From Planctomycetaceae bacterium (lineage in GTDB: Bacteria > Planctomycetota > Planctomycetia > Pirellulales > Pirellulaceae), in NCBI GenBank assembly GCA_002726245.1, contig PBSM01000327.1, forward strand, positions 1 to 44,247: a stretch of DNA of 44,247 nucleotides. The letters are read 5' to 3'. The first letter of the stretch is position 1. Every line of letters starts with the position of its first letter. The notes under the pieces are model-generated. The model was not told where the DNA came from. It made no database searches and worked only from the letters and a program-made list of their open reading frames with translations. Shown piece by piece: positions 1 through 8,837 of the stretch. A program made the translations under genes and the position numbers.

Positions 1-107
1 CCTGTCAGCTTGGCATAATTTGGCAGAATACCCTTGTTTTGAAGGGCTTGGCGCAAATCTCATGCCAAAACGCAGGGAGTCAAATGGGAAATGCGGGATC
101 AAATACG

Positions 108-875
108 TCACTCCGTTAAATGTGTAGACGGCGTGTCCGGACAGGTGGATCCCGCGGGACGCTGTTTCCACTCTTTGTAGGGCGGCGTGGATTCGAGTAT
201 CGCGCCGCCGACGTTGATTTGCGAACGCAGGAAGGCGGTGAGCTTCTTGTCAGGAGCGAACAGTAACGTCGTTTCGCTTTCTCCCTGGCCAGCACGGATG
301 GTCGAGATCTTCTCCCACACAATCCCGTCTGTCGAAGCAACCAGGTGCGCTTCTCGCCGATCGTTCGAGGACGGGCGGTGTGCTCCGGAGTAGTACTTGC
401 CCTCATGGAGGACTGGTTTCCAAAGAATGAAACCATCGCGATAGATCTGCTGCGGTTTGCTCCACGTTGTGCCATCGTCGGTGTAGCTGACAAACGCGTC
501 GAATCGACCATCGTGCAGACTGTTGATGTACAAAAACAAACGGTTCTCGGTCGGCAGTAGCTGGGCATCACGGTCGTCGCCCGCCACGTCAAACTTTGTG
601 GAATCATGCCACTGCTTCGTGTCCTCCGTACGAAGCACGACCAGGTCACCATCGCGCGACACATGTCCCGTCCCCTTGCGAAACGCGAGCCAGTAATCGC
701 CCCTCCACTTGGTGAACGCGGCGAAGGCATTGTGACGACCATCGGAAACCACCTTGCGAACACTCTTCGCTGTCGCAGGCAGTGCTAACTCCTCCGCGGA
801 AGCGTGACTCTCACCCACGCACCCAACGACCGTAATCAGTCCGAAAATCAGCTTTGCTTTCATCTTGGTGGCCAT
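108..875 (-). CDS. Sialidase-like (BNR/Asp-box) propeller protein, frame broken near its C-terminus
   Basis: Predicted exported glycan-binding or glycan-hydrolysing propeller protein. The ATG at 875 or the one at 863 gives a signal peptide (MKAKLIFGLITVVGCVGESHA). Asp-box-like motifs are visible: TEDTKQW, YTDDGTTW and STDGIVW. The frame stops at 108, but near position 150 the neighbouring frame carries a much more protein-like continuation (IHLSGHAVYTFNGVTYLI, then PHFPFDSLRFGM) that stays open to the window edge. One base therefore appears to be missing near 148-155, and the last 14 or so residues of the called frame are probably out of frame. It may be a recent pseudogene or an assembly error. 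Exo-sialidase activity is inferred from fold only; I see no proof of substrate. No clear ribosome binding site decides between the two starts. Confidence 0.6.
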   Translation of the reverse strand: MATKMKAKLIFGLITVVGCVGESHASAEELALPATAKSVRKVVSDGRHNAFAAFTKWRGDYWLAFRKGTGHVSRDGDLVVLRTEDTKQWHDSTKFDVAGDDRDAQLLPTENRLFLYINSLHDGRFDAFVSYTDDGTTWSKPQQIYRDGFILWKPVLHEGKYYSGAHRPSSNDRREAHLVASTDGIVWEKISTIRAGQGESETTLLFAPDKKLTAFLRSQINVGGAILESTPPYKEWKQRPAGSTCPDTPSTHLTE

Positions 876-1063
876 CCTGTCGCGAAACCGAATCAGAGCT
901 TTATCGGAGGAGACGCCGATGCGCATGGATCGATCTCCCGAATTGAGGCTGTTCCATCTGGGATGCGAACCTTGCTGCCGTAGCAAGATCGCAAGTTGCC
1001 GGTCGAGTTGCAGTCGCCTTCATGCAGTTATCTGCTCCAGGCTGTCGAGTTGCCATGTGAACT

Positions 1064-1577
1064 TTACTTTGGCCACTTCAAATGGTGTTGCAGGAACTCG
1101 TATGTGTCTTTGCCGTGGATGGTATGTGGTCCGTCGAAGAATTCCAATTGGGCGCGGTTGCTGATGTTCAGCTGGTCGTAATGGCGACGGACTTTGCCGA
1201 ATTCGCCCGCGACCAATTCACTCGGCTGGCCGCCGTCGCGATGGCCGGCCTCGACCATAAAGGGACGCGGAGATATCAGCATGGCCAGCTCCGCATAGTT
1301 GGCGATGTGACCCAAGTTCCATTCGGGAATCTCGTACTCGCTGGTGAAGATGTATCCGTAGCGTTCCTCATTGGTCGCGATCGTCTTGGCCCAGTCGGTG
1401 AAGTCTCCCGAGCAGATAGACAGGCAATAACGATCGATAAACGGCGGCACGCGCATCGCCGTTTTGCCGCCGTAAGAAAGGCCGTAGAACGCAATGCGGT
1501 CAGCGTCGACATTTGGCAATGAAGCGAGCCAGTCGAGCGTCGTTTGGTGTTGTTCGATGATGAAACTAAACAATCGA
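1064..1577 (-). pseudogene. C-terminal part of alpha/beta hydrolase (acetyl xylan esterase type), split off by a frameshift
   Basis: This segment continues the protein encoded at 1566-3485, one frame away. It begins with LFSFIIEQHQTTLDWLASLP and contains the nucleophile elbow FYGLSYGGKTAM (GLSYG), the metal-free Ser hydrolase signature of the dienelactone hydrolase / acetyl xylan esterase families. It also has the acid region (SPRPFMVEAGHRDGG) and a terminal His region (DGPHTIHGKDTYEFL). Read alone it has no plausible start or signal peptide. Joined to the upstream frame it would complete a protein of about 800 residues with two hydrolase domains. The break is one extra base around 1573-1578 (TCGAT on the minus strand). 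Confidence 0.7.
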
Positions 1578-3485
1578 TAAGCCGAGCGGGTTGGCCTTTC
1601 GTTGAATCGTCCGAAAGCGGTGAAAGCCTCGGTACGGATTCTGTGGCGCGTAAACGATGAATCCGCGGCGACACAATTCGTCGGCAAACGCTTTGTAGGC
1701 CCGAAAGGCTCGCGGTTCCCGCGAAATGGTGTCCATGGCGATGCCTTCCAGGCCATGCTGACAAACCACGACCGGCCGCTTCTCGTTTTGCTTCAAGTCA
1801 CGAGGCAGTAGCAAGATTCCCGCGGCAATGATGTCCGGCGCGACATCCAACACAACTTCGTAGCCTCGATAGTCATCCGTGTCGAGCACGAGGCGCGATC
1901 GAGGATTCGGCGGCGTGCGCGGCACCTTCAACCGTCCGATCAATTCTTCGTGGACCATCTTCCGCAATCGATCGCGCGACGGAAGCCAGTTTTCAACGGA
2001 TGATAGGTCCGCTTTCCATTTGGCCTCCCGCGCTTTGTGACTGCGCTGCAAAAGGTTTTGGACGAAATCCTGCATTTCGTCGAACTGTTGTTTCTCGCGA
2101 TCTTTGATAACGGAATGGCGCAAGCCATCCGGTTTCGCGGCGGTTCCGGATGGCTTGCGCCGTTCCACTACTTCCCAACTCTCAGGCTCCGCAACAGATT
2201 CCGGATCAATGTTGAGGCCGGCGGAAAACGCTGCCAGCGCCTTCGAGCTTCCTGCCAGTCCTTGTCCTTCCTTGCCGCTAACGATAAGAGAAAGCTGCTG
2301 CTGATTGCCGAGCCGTTCGTAATGGGTTTTGGCTCGCTGATGTTCTGCGACAACGGAGGCAAGCGGACCGGTTTCGATCTTTCCGGGAGCGGCCACGTCA
2401 ACGCGACCAGGGCGCTGCTTGGGTGGCCCGGTGATCTCGACTGCCCGGCATGCCTCGATCACCAATCGGCGAGGAGCTACCATTGCAGCAATTTCCGCGT
2501 CACCGAATTCGGTCAACAAACGCCACACGTTGCGATCGATGGGTTCTTGCCAAAGCCCCTCGCGTTCCCGAAAGTACCCGGACACGAGCGTTGCATCGAT
2601 TCGGGCATCCAGCGCCGCTGCATAGAGTGCGATCAAGCCACCTTCGCCGACACCGGCAACGCCGATTGGTAAATCGGAACGAAACTGCTCGAAGAGGTCA
2701 ACGGCGGCGAGCACCTTCTGAACTTCAAAACCGATGACGTGGCGGCCAACTTCGAAGGCTTGGCGATAGATGAACTCGCGATGCGGCTGATTGGTGAACC
2801 GCACGTCAGGGTGCCCCGAGAATTCATCGTTCCGACTGATTAACGTGGGAATCGCGACCAGACAGCCAGCCTTGGCGAGTCGCCGTACGAATTGGACTTG
2901 TGCTGGTAATCGGCTTGTAGCGACGGAGTACGAGATATCCGGTTCCGCGGCACCGGATGGCTCGCGTTGTTCCGCGTGACTGATTCCACAAAACATCTCC
3001 GGAGTCCAGTCGGCATCTGGCAAGGCAACGACGGCGGCGCGAATACGGTCCGGCTTGAGCAACAGGCCCTCGGCTGTGACTCCGTTGAGCACCTGCCAAC
3101 GCACCGCGTGAACGGTGACGGACTTCGACCCTGCTACGACGGATGAGTGTTCCAACGTCGAAAGAAGTTCAAAGTTCAGCCGCCTCGACCCCGTTGTCGC
3201 TCGCGGATCAGTCGCTCCGATGATCTGCCGAAAGCGATCCCGGTTGGCTTGGATACTCGAGGAATAGGCGGCGGCGTTTGAATAGTTGCGTTGCCAAGCT
3301 GTGGCTCGCCGTTTGTGCGAATTGGCCAGTTCCCGCAAGCAAAAACGGTTGATGCCTTCGACCATGATCTCATCGACGGGCCGCTTGAGCGTCAGCCGAG
3401 ATGTGCCGGGAAGGACAGGGTCCACGGCGTAGGCTGACGAGGCAGCAAGGGAAACGATGACCGCAGCCAATGACAAGAACTTCAT
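1566..3485 (-). CDS. Exported double alpha/beta-hydrolase (esterase-like), N-terminal part of a frameshifted gene
   Basis: The ATG at 3485 gives a clear Sec signal (MKFLSLAAVIVSLAASSAYA). The protein has a first alpha/beta-hydrolase-like domain at about residues 100-400 and the beginning of a second from about residue 480 (VVVCQHGLEG, FADELCRRGFIVYAPQNPYRG). In the first domain the expected GxSxG elbow reads GVGEG (about 278-282), so the Ser nucleophile is missing and this half is probably not catalytic. The second domain keeps its Ser (GLSYG), but only after a frameshift near 1575, where this frame ends prematurely with NPLGLSIV. Two stretches, residues 172-188 and 441-459, are encoded by palindromic elements and resemble each other. 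Likely substrate: acetyl or other esters on polysaccharides (family inference). Confidence 0.7.
   Translation of the reverse strand: MKFLSLAAVIVSLAASSAYAVDPVLPGTSRLTLKRPVDEIMVEGINRFCLRELANSHKRRATAWQRNYSNAAAYSSSIQANRDRFRQIIGATDPRATTGSRRLNFELLSTLEHSSVVAGSKSVTVHAVRWQVLNGVTAEGLLLKPDRIRAAVVALPDADWTPEMFCGISHAEQREPSGAAEPDISYSVATSRLPAQVQFVRRLAKAGCLVAIPTLISRNDEFSGHPDVRFTNQPHREFIYRQAFEVGRHVIGFEVQKVLAAVDLFEQFRSDLPIGVAGVGEGGLIALYAAALDARIDATLVSGYFREREGLWQEPIDRNVWRLLTEFGDAEIAAMVAPRRLVIEACRAVEITGPPKQRPGRVDVAAPGKIETGPLASVVAEHQRAKTHYERLGNQQQLSLIVSGKEGQGLAGSSKALAAFSAGLNIDPESVAEPESWEVVERRKPSGTAAKPDGLRHSVIKDREKQQFDEMQDFVQNLLQRSHKAREAKWKADLSSVENWLPSRDRLRKMVHEELIGRLKVPRTPPNPRSRLVLDTDDYRGYEVVLDVAPDIIAAGILLLPRDLKQNEKRPVVVCQHGLEGIAMDTISREPRAFRAYKAFADELCRRGFIVYAPQNPYRGFHRFRTIQRKANPLGLSIV
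2112..2166. repeat. Palindromic element A, in frame inside the esterase gene
   Basis: The arms GGCGCAAGCCATCCGG (2117-2132) and CCGGATGGCTTGCGCC (2146-2161) are perfect inverted repeats around a 13-base loop. They extend to 21 bases with one mismatch. On the coding minus strand the element is read as ERRKPSGTAAKPDGLRHSV. It resembles the palindromic repeats found between genes in this window. Confidence 0.85.
2925..2973. repeat. Palindromic element B, second, more degenerate copy in the same gene
   Basis: The right arm (CCGGATGGCTCGCGTTGTTCC, 2953-2973 without its last base) and the loop match element A base for base over most of their length. The left arm (2925-2942) has decayed. The copy is in the same orientation and reading frame as element A and is read as EQREPSGAAEPDISYSV. 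Confidence 0.75.
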
Positions 3486-3862
3486 GATTCCATCGATTCG
3501 TTAAGGTTCGGATGACACCACACTATTGTTGCGGAATCGTCTTCTGTCCGCATGGCTTAAGTGCCATTGAGCGTTCGCCCTACTGAAGCTCGTCGGCAGT
3601 GACCTCTGTCTCGAAAAACGTTCGTCCGTCTTTGTTCGATGCCGCGAGACGGCATGGAAACCTCGGCAGCGTGGGCCCGCCATGAAAACGAGAAGAACGA
3701 TGGGCAAGGCCCACCCTGGATGCCATCTCATCATGACTCTCCCAGCGATTCTGCGATGCATAGAGTATGATACCAACGCGACCGAAGCGGGGCCTCAAGC
3801 TGGCTCAGGACAAGAGTCGAATAGACCAAGTGAGTGCGCTTCCGTTTAGATGGAGGAACGAG
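3486..3862. other. Divergent intergenic region with two small hairpins
   Basis: This 377-base gap lies between the minus-strand esterase and the plus-strand DUF4838 gene and must hold both promoters, although I cannot point to clear boxes. It contains a perfect hairpin ATGCCG-CGAGA-CGGCAT (3639-3655) and TGGGC-AAG-GCCCA (3701-3713), with a related GTGGGCCCGC nearby. Together they look like a decayed palindromic repeat. The open frames across it show no domain or signal peptide and are taken as chance. Confidence 0.55.
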
Positions 3863-5731
3863 ATGAAGACTCCCCTGGGCGTGATCGTGGGGACGACGGT
3901 TTGTTTCTTTGGCGGGAACGTCGATGCGTTGGACCTGATCCGGGACGGGAGGGCCGTCAGCACGATCGTCGTTCCCGATCAAGCAACTGCGACAGAGCAG
4001 GCGGCTGCGGAGCGACTGGTGATGTACCTTAGGATGGCTTCCGGCGCGGAACTGCCCATCGTGAGGGAATCGGCTAGACCAGAAGCCGAGCCACTCATCT
4101 CCGTGGGCAAGACCGAGATGGCCAGCGCGGCCGGAATCACAGAAGAGGGACTGAAGTACGATGGCTATCGCCTCGCAGTCAAAGACAACACCCTTTATCT
4201 CCTGGGCCGGGATACCGAGCTGATCGAGGCGCAGCGAATCTTCAGAGCACCACTCATGGGCGGCGCGCAGGGGTCCATTCGGGCGGCGTTTGGTCTGCTG
4301 GATCGGCTCGGTTTCCGCTGGCTTCAGCCAACGCCGATGGGGACTCACGTGCCGGAATTGAAGACGGTCTCCATTCCCGATGACCTCAACGTCACTTACG
4401 AGCCACCCTTCATGTATATGCAGGGCCGGATGTTCAACTGGGGCGACTGGTCATTGGCGAATAGTTTTCGTGTATCGATCAAGGCGTTCGGCCGAGGCGG
4501 ACACACCTGGCCGGCTGCACTGCCCGCATCACTGTTCGACGAGCATCCAGAATGCTTCGTGATGAGAGACGGCAAACGGCAGCTCAACAAGTCGCTCCCG
4601 CAGTACTGTTCTTCCAGCCCGGAAACCAGGCGGCGCGTCGCCGAGTGGACGATGAACATCCTCAAGCAGGGCCACGAAATGGTCCAACTCGCCCAGCAGG
4701 ACGGCTTCGTGCCCTGCGAGTGCGAACTCTGCGCGAAGCTGTCGCCCGGCGACCAGGTGCATGAAGCGAACCGGAAGATCATCGAGATGATCGGCGACGA
4801 ATACCCGGATCGCGTCGTGCAGGTTCTGATTTACGGCCCGACCCGGACGCCGCCGACCCAATTCGAGTCGTATCCACCAAACACGGTCGTGGAGTTGACG
4901 GATACCAGCGAGGAGGCCATCGCGTACTGGAAGAAAACAGTGACGGGAGGGTTGACGCTGTATGCGTATTACATGGAACCAGCCTTCGACAACGGCTACA
5001 CGCCTGCGTTTCCTCCTGTCCTGGCGGCAGCGAAGCTCAAGAGTTGGATGGCCCACGGAGTCAAAGGGATTTACTGGTCCGCGGGCGGGCTGAGATGGGG
5101 CACGGAAGGGCCTACGTATTACGTCATCGGTCGGATGGCCAGCGATCCGACGCTCGACTGGCAGCAGGTCTACGAAGAATATCTGAACCTGACGTTCCGC
5201 AAGGCCGCTCCGGAGATGAAGCAGTACTACGACACGCTTTACGAGCGGCTCGCGCGATTCCGTGACCCAACCAACGACAGACATCTCATCGGGAGCGGAC
5301 CTGACGGAGCGTACAAGCATGGCGGCTCCCACCGAGAAACGGTGAAGGCGGTCTACCCGGAGGAAACGCTAGTCGAATTACAGCGTTATCTGGACGAGGC
5401 GGATAAGCAAGCCGGTGACGACGAAAAAGCCTTGGGATGGATTCGTCTGGCCCGGATCCAGTACGAACAATACGCTCTGCTGGCGAGGATGCATCACGAG
5501 GGTCAGACGCGAGAGGAAGTCCGCAAGAGGGCCGGTGATTACTACGCCTGGGTGGACGAGATTGTCCAGCTCGACAAGACAGACCCAGACTTCAAGAAGA
5601 ACTTCTTCCCGGATGACGACGCCGCGTTCGGTCCGGTCTGGAACGACGCAGACCGCCTCAAAACCAACTTCGGTCGCCTGCCACCTGAGTGGTTTCACTG
5701 GGACAGGGCTAACGTACTTCAATCGCAATAG
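3863..5731 (+). CDS. DUF4838 domain protein, glycosidase-like, exported
   Basis: The start is ATG 3863, chosen because GGAGG lies at 3852-3856 six bases upstream and because it gives a signal peptide (MKTPLGVIVGTTVCFFGGNVDA). The 622-residue protein begins with a region like the N-terminal domain of alpha-N-acetylglucosaminidase-type proteins (ATEQAAAERLVMYLRMASGA, then YGLLDRLGFRW-type motif AAFGLLDRLGFRWLQP, residues about 30-170). A DUF4838 core follows (WPAALPASLFDEHPECFVMR, PCECELC, LYAYYMEPAF, GVKGIYWSAGG). The C-terminal about 120 residues are helical. DUF4838 proteins are presumed glycan-active; the exact substrate is unknown. The gene stands alone, convergent with the next gene and 139 bases from it. 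Confidence 0.8.
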   Translation: MKTPLGVIVGTTVCFFGGNVDALDLIRDGRAVSTIVVPDQATATEQAAAERLVMYLRMASGAELPIVRESARPEAEPLISVGKTEMASAAGITEEGLKYDGYRLAVKDNTLYLLGRDTELIEAQRIFRAPLMGGAQGSIRAAFGLLDRLGFRWLQPTPMGTHVPELKTVSIPDDLNVTYEPPFMYMQGRMFNWGDWSLANSFRVSIKAFGRGGHTWPAALPASLFDEHPECFVMRDGKRQLNKSLPQYCSSSPETRRRVAEWTMNILKQGHEMVQLAQQDGFVPCECELCAKLSPGDQVHEANRKIIEMIGDEYPDRVVQVLIYGPTRTPPTQFESYPPNTVVELTDTSEEAIAYWKKTVTGGLTLYAYYMEPAFDNGYTPAFPPVLAAAKLKSWMAHGVKGIYWSAGGLRWGTEGPTYYVIGRMASDPTLDWQQVYEEYLNLTFRKAAPEMKQYYDTLYERLARFRDPTNDRHLIGSGPDGAYKHGGSHRETVKAVYPEETLVELQRYLDEADKQAGDDEKALGWIRLARIQYEQYALLARMHHEGQTREEVRKRAGDYYAWVDEIVQLDKTDPDFKKNFFPDDDAAFGPVWNDADRLKTNFGRLPPEWFHWDRANVLQSQ

Positions 5732-5870
5732 TACGTCGCGAGCGGCAGCCCGCTTGATGCACTTCGAACGCGGCGGCGTTACCGTTGTAAAGGCCGAGGG
5801 TCGCGGCATTGTCATGTTAGCCCTAAACGCGAGTGCAGATTTGACTTAGCCAGAGTGAAACCTTCGTTAC

Positions 5871-8432
5871 TCAGGGCGAAACCCGTTCCAGTGAACCAAG
5901 CAAGGCGCGTGGTAAGTCGTCCTCAAGAAACGATCGCTCGAAATAGTGAAGGACTGCGCCGTGCGGGGAGTCGGATGGACATTCGGCGCTGAGTACGAGA
6001 TCAAGACGTCCATCGCCGTTCCAGTCGGCAGCGTCGATCGAACCGGCATGGAAAAACGTGTGAAGCGGTTCGCCGCCTGCGCTGAAGCGACCACGGCCGT
6101 GGAACTCAGGCTGCGTCTTGGAGCCAACATTTTCGTAGTACCAAACCGCGAACAGTGACCCGTTGATCAAATCCAGATCTCCGTCGTTGTCCCAATCGAC
6201 TAAAAGACTGTGATTGTCGCCATTGTTGTTTTGCCCGCCGTACCAGCCTTTGATGGGATCACCGTTTTTGAGCTTCAGAGGTTGTCCGCGTTTCAGATTC
6301 ACGACGACGGAATCCGCGGCGGGTTGCTGCTCGTAGACGTAAAAAACGCGGTCTTCGTTAGAAGTCACGACGAGTTCCATCGTGCCATCCCCGTCGATGT
6401 CGCCGAGGGAGACCTTCGAACGCCATGAGAACTCGTAGCGGTTTCCGTCGACGACGACTTCCCGACCCCGTGCCAACTTTGGCTTTGTGCGGCTACCAAT
6501 GTTTTCAAAGAACGCGGTTTGCCATCGTTGTCCGGTCAGGAACAGGTCCAGATCTCCGTCCCCATCCCAGTCGCCGACGGCGGGATTGACCCAGCCATGG
6601 TTCGGTTCGCTTGGTCCCTGTGGTCCGAAATGGCTGGAGAGATCGGTCGTTTGGTCGAGCCAGTTGGGAAGGTAGATCGGCTTCCCAGCCGATTGAAGCT
6701 GGACGCCACGCTCGAAGACCGGATCGAGTAGCGTCCCGCGGTTGCGGAAGAACAGAACATGGCTTTGGTCTCCGCGAATCATGTCCAGCACGCCGTCTCC
6801 GTCCCAATCCACGGACACGCCGAAATACGACACCATCGGAGGGTTGACTTGCTGGGCAAAACCTCGTGAGACAAGTTGGGGGTAATTTGAATCCAGTGAG
6901 CGGCGGGAGCCCGCGCGTGTTCGTGGCGACGCGCGATCCTCGAAGGGAGTCTTGTTGACGTTCTCGAAGAACTCGCTCCCGGCGATCAAGTCCGGAATTC
7001 TGTCACCGCTCCAGTCCACAACATACGGCGAATCGTGTACGGGCAGGATTGGAATGGGCATGGAAAACAACGGCTTCTCGCGGGAGCCACGGTTCTCGGC
7101 AAACATCAGCCTGCCGCCTTCGAGAGGGCGATTCGTCAAGTCGTGATAGAGCAGATCGTGATCCCCGTCACGATCCCAGTCGACGTACTCGGCGCAACCG
7201 GTCGCCACGCTAAACGCGTTGATTGGCAGGCCGCGTTCCTCGCGGATGACGAACGGCTTGGCATAGACCGGTTTCGCGTCCGGCCCCGCCGTGTTCTCCA
7301 GCACTTCGAAGACCATCAGGCCAGTACCGTAGGGAATGACTCCCTGCTTTGGATCGACAGGCCATAAGCGGTTCACTCGTCGCAAGGCCGTCAGCAAATC
7401 CCAATCACCATCGCCGTCCCAGTCGATGCGTCTGATGCCGCGGTAGCTGAAGCGTGATGGGCGATCCACCATGGCCGGAAACTCGTCTCGAAACTTTGAA
7501 GTCTGGTCGAGGATGCCTTCCGTTCTCGCGGTCTTCAACATCCACAGACCGTTCGGATCACGCTGGCCCGTGTTTTCCCAGACGAGCAGCGCGTTGCCGC
7601 GTCCAATGCCGAAGAAATCCAGATCGCCATCCTCGTCCCAATCCGCTGGAAACATGTTCTGCGGCAACAGATCGCTGCGCAGGTAGGTTCCGTCCGCCGC
7701 CAGAACGCGTTGGCGAGGCGCGAACAGCGGCTTGTTCTTGCCGCCGATGTTCTTGTGAAAATAGACAGCGTTACCTAGCGCCGGCTGGACCTTTCGCCAC
7801 CACGCCGGATCATCCACACCGGGGAACTTCGGGCGGTCTGGACCGTACTCATACGGGCGATACGCGAAACCAATCAAATCGCGCAAGCCATCTCCGTCCC
7901 AATCGACGTGCCAGAATTGTGAATGCAAAGCCACTGCATTGGCGAAGCTCGGTGCGCCGTCGTTGTAGTGAAAGTGATCACCGATCCCGATCAATCCCAA
8001 CCGTTCGGGCGGCGCGTGCGGTCCGTTCTCGATCGTATCGAAATAGATCTGAAAATCAGTGGCGTTGGCATCCTTCATCCGCCACCAGATCAGACCGTGC
8101 TGCCGATTGAAGAAATCGCCCGTTGTCTGATGCGGACATGCGAGCTGCGCGTCGTTGTAGCGAATTGGCGTTCCCGACCGGCGATCGACTCGCACCACAC
8201 GAATCGAGTTCTGATCCACACGTTCGGAAATCTGTTCCTGTTGAAACAAGTCGCCAAAGTCAATCTCGACACCGGCCGGAGCGTTGGCCCGTGACGATTC
8301 ACCTGGCTCGACGTGGACGGAAATCCGGTAACGCTGCTTCAGTGATTGATCCGCGTATCCGTGGATACCTGGAACTGATACGGAAAGCGTGACGACCGCT
8401 GTCAGGAAAACCTGTAGACTCGCTGAGTTCAT
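5871..8432 (-). CDS. Long exported FG-GAP/VCBS repeat protein
   Basis: ATG 8432 was chosen because it starts a signal peptide (MNSASLQVFLTAVVTLSVSVPGIHG); the open frame extends 63 codons further upstream without support. The 853-residue protein has an N-terminal beta-rich region (about 30-190) and then many FG-GAP repeats built around DxDxDG calcium-type loops such as HVDWDGDGLRDLIG, PADWDEDGDLDFFGIG, RIDWDGDGDWDLLTA, VGDWDGDGDLDLFLTG, LGDIDGDGTMELVVTS and LVDWDNDGDLDLINGS. The repeats probably fold as an integrin-like propeller outside the cell, binding calcium and perhaps glycan or protein ligands. No catalytic motif is evident. It is convergent with the DUF4838 gene and divergent from the DUF1501 gene. 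Confidence 0.85.
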   Translation of the reverse strand: MNSASLQVFLTAVVTLSVSVPGIHGYADQSLKQRYRISVHVEPGESSRANAPAGVEIDFGDLFQQEQISERVDQNSIRVVRVDRRSGTPIRYNDAQLACPHQTTGDFFNRQHGLIWWRMKDANATDFQIYFDTIENGPHAPPERLGLIGIGDHFHYNDGAPSFANAVALHSQFWHVDWDGDGLRDLIGFAYRPYEYGPDRPKFPGVDDPAWWRKVQPALGNAVYFHKNIGGKNKPLFAPRQRVLAADGTYLRSDLLPQNMFPADWDEDGDLDFFGIGRGNALLVWENTGQRDPNGLWMLKTARTEGILDQTSKFRDEFPAMVDRPSRFSYRGIRRIDWDGDGDWDLLTALRRVNRLWPVDPKQGVIPYGTGLMVFEVLENTAGPDAKPVYAKPFVIREERGLPINAFSVATGCAEYVDWDRDGDHDLLYHDLTNRPLEGGRLMFAENRGSREKPLFSMPIPILPVHDSPYVVDWSGDRIPDLIAGSEFFENVNKTPFEDRASPRTRAGSRRSLDSNYPQLVSRGFAQQVNPPMVSYFGVSVDWDGDGVLDMIRGDQSHVLFFRNRGTLLDPVFERGVQLQSAGKPIYLPNWLDQTTDLSSHFGPQGPSEPNHGWVNPAVGDWDGDGDLDLFLTGQRWQTAFFENIGSRTKPKLARGREVVVDGNRYEFSWRSKVSLGDIDGDGTMELVVTSNEDRVFYVYEQQPAADSVVVNLKRGQPLKLKNGDPIKGWYGGQNNNGDNHSLLVDWDNDGDLDLINGSLFAVWYYENVGSKTQPEFHGRGRFSAGGEPLHTFFHAGSIDAADWNGDGRLDLVLSAECPSDSPHGAVLHYFERSFLEDDLPRALLGSLERVSP

Positions 8433-8837
8433 TTCTGGATCAGATTGCACTCGAGGGTGTTCAGCAGGGCCAGCAAGGGCCTTGCATCTTATGATTTCTG
8501 TCCGCAATTGGTGCCGTACGCCCCAGAACTGAACGTGACAACGTCCGGACCAGCTTACCACGGGAATCTCCGGTTTACACCAACCACCTGACAAGCCGTC
8601 ACCGTGATGACTCATGCACACGGCGTTGTCGACATGAGCGCGCTGCGTCTGCCGAGAGTGCGAACCGACGTTCGTTCTCTGGTGTGCTCCGCCAGGAACT
8701 GAACCTGTCGATCATTGTTCACCGCTGCGTGACAGCATGCGCTGTTGGATTCGACGCTAAGCGTCGGGTAAGCTATGTGTCATACTCGCCGCTGAACCAG
8801 CCTCGCCAACTGCGCCTTGTCACAAGGACCCGCCCGC
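8433..8837. other. Divergent intergenic region between the FG-GAP and DUF1501 genes
   Basis: This 405-base gap should hold two divergent promoters. I cannot assign -35/-10 boxes with any confidence. A short palindrome GACGCTAAGCGTC lies at 8753-8765 within a TTCGACGCTAA motif (8750-8760) that is seen again at 10174 and 24155. AAGGA at 8824-8828 is a likely ribosome binding site for the gene starting at 8838. No gene is visible. Confidence 0.5.

Noticed and set aside
5871..8621. Extension of the long FG-GAP gene to a start at 8621
   Set aside because: The 63 extra codons look random and would bury the signal peptide that starts at 8432.
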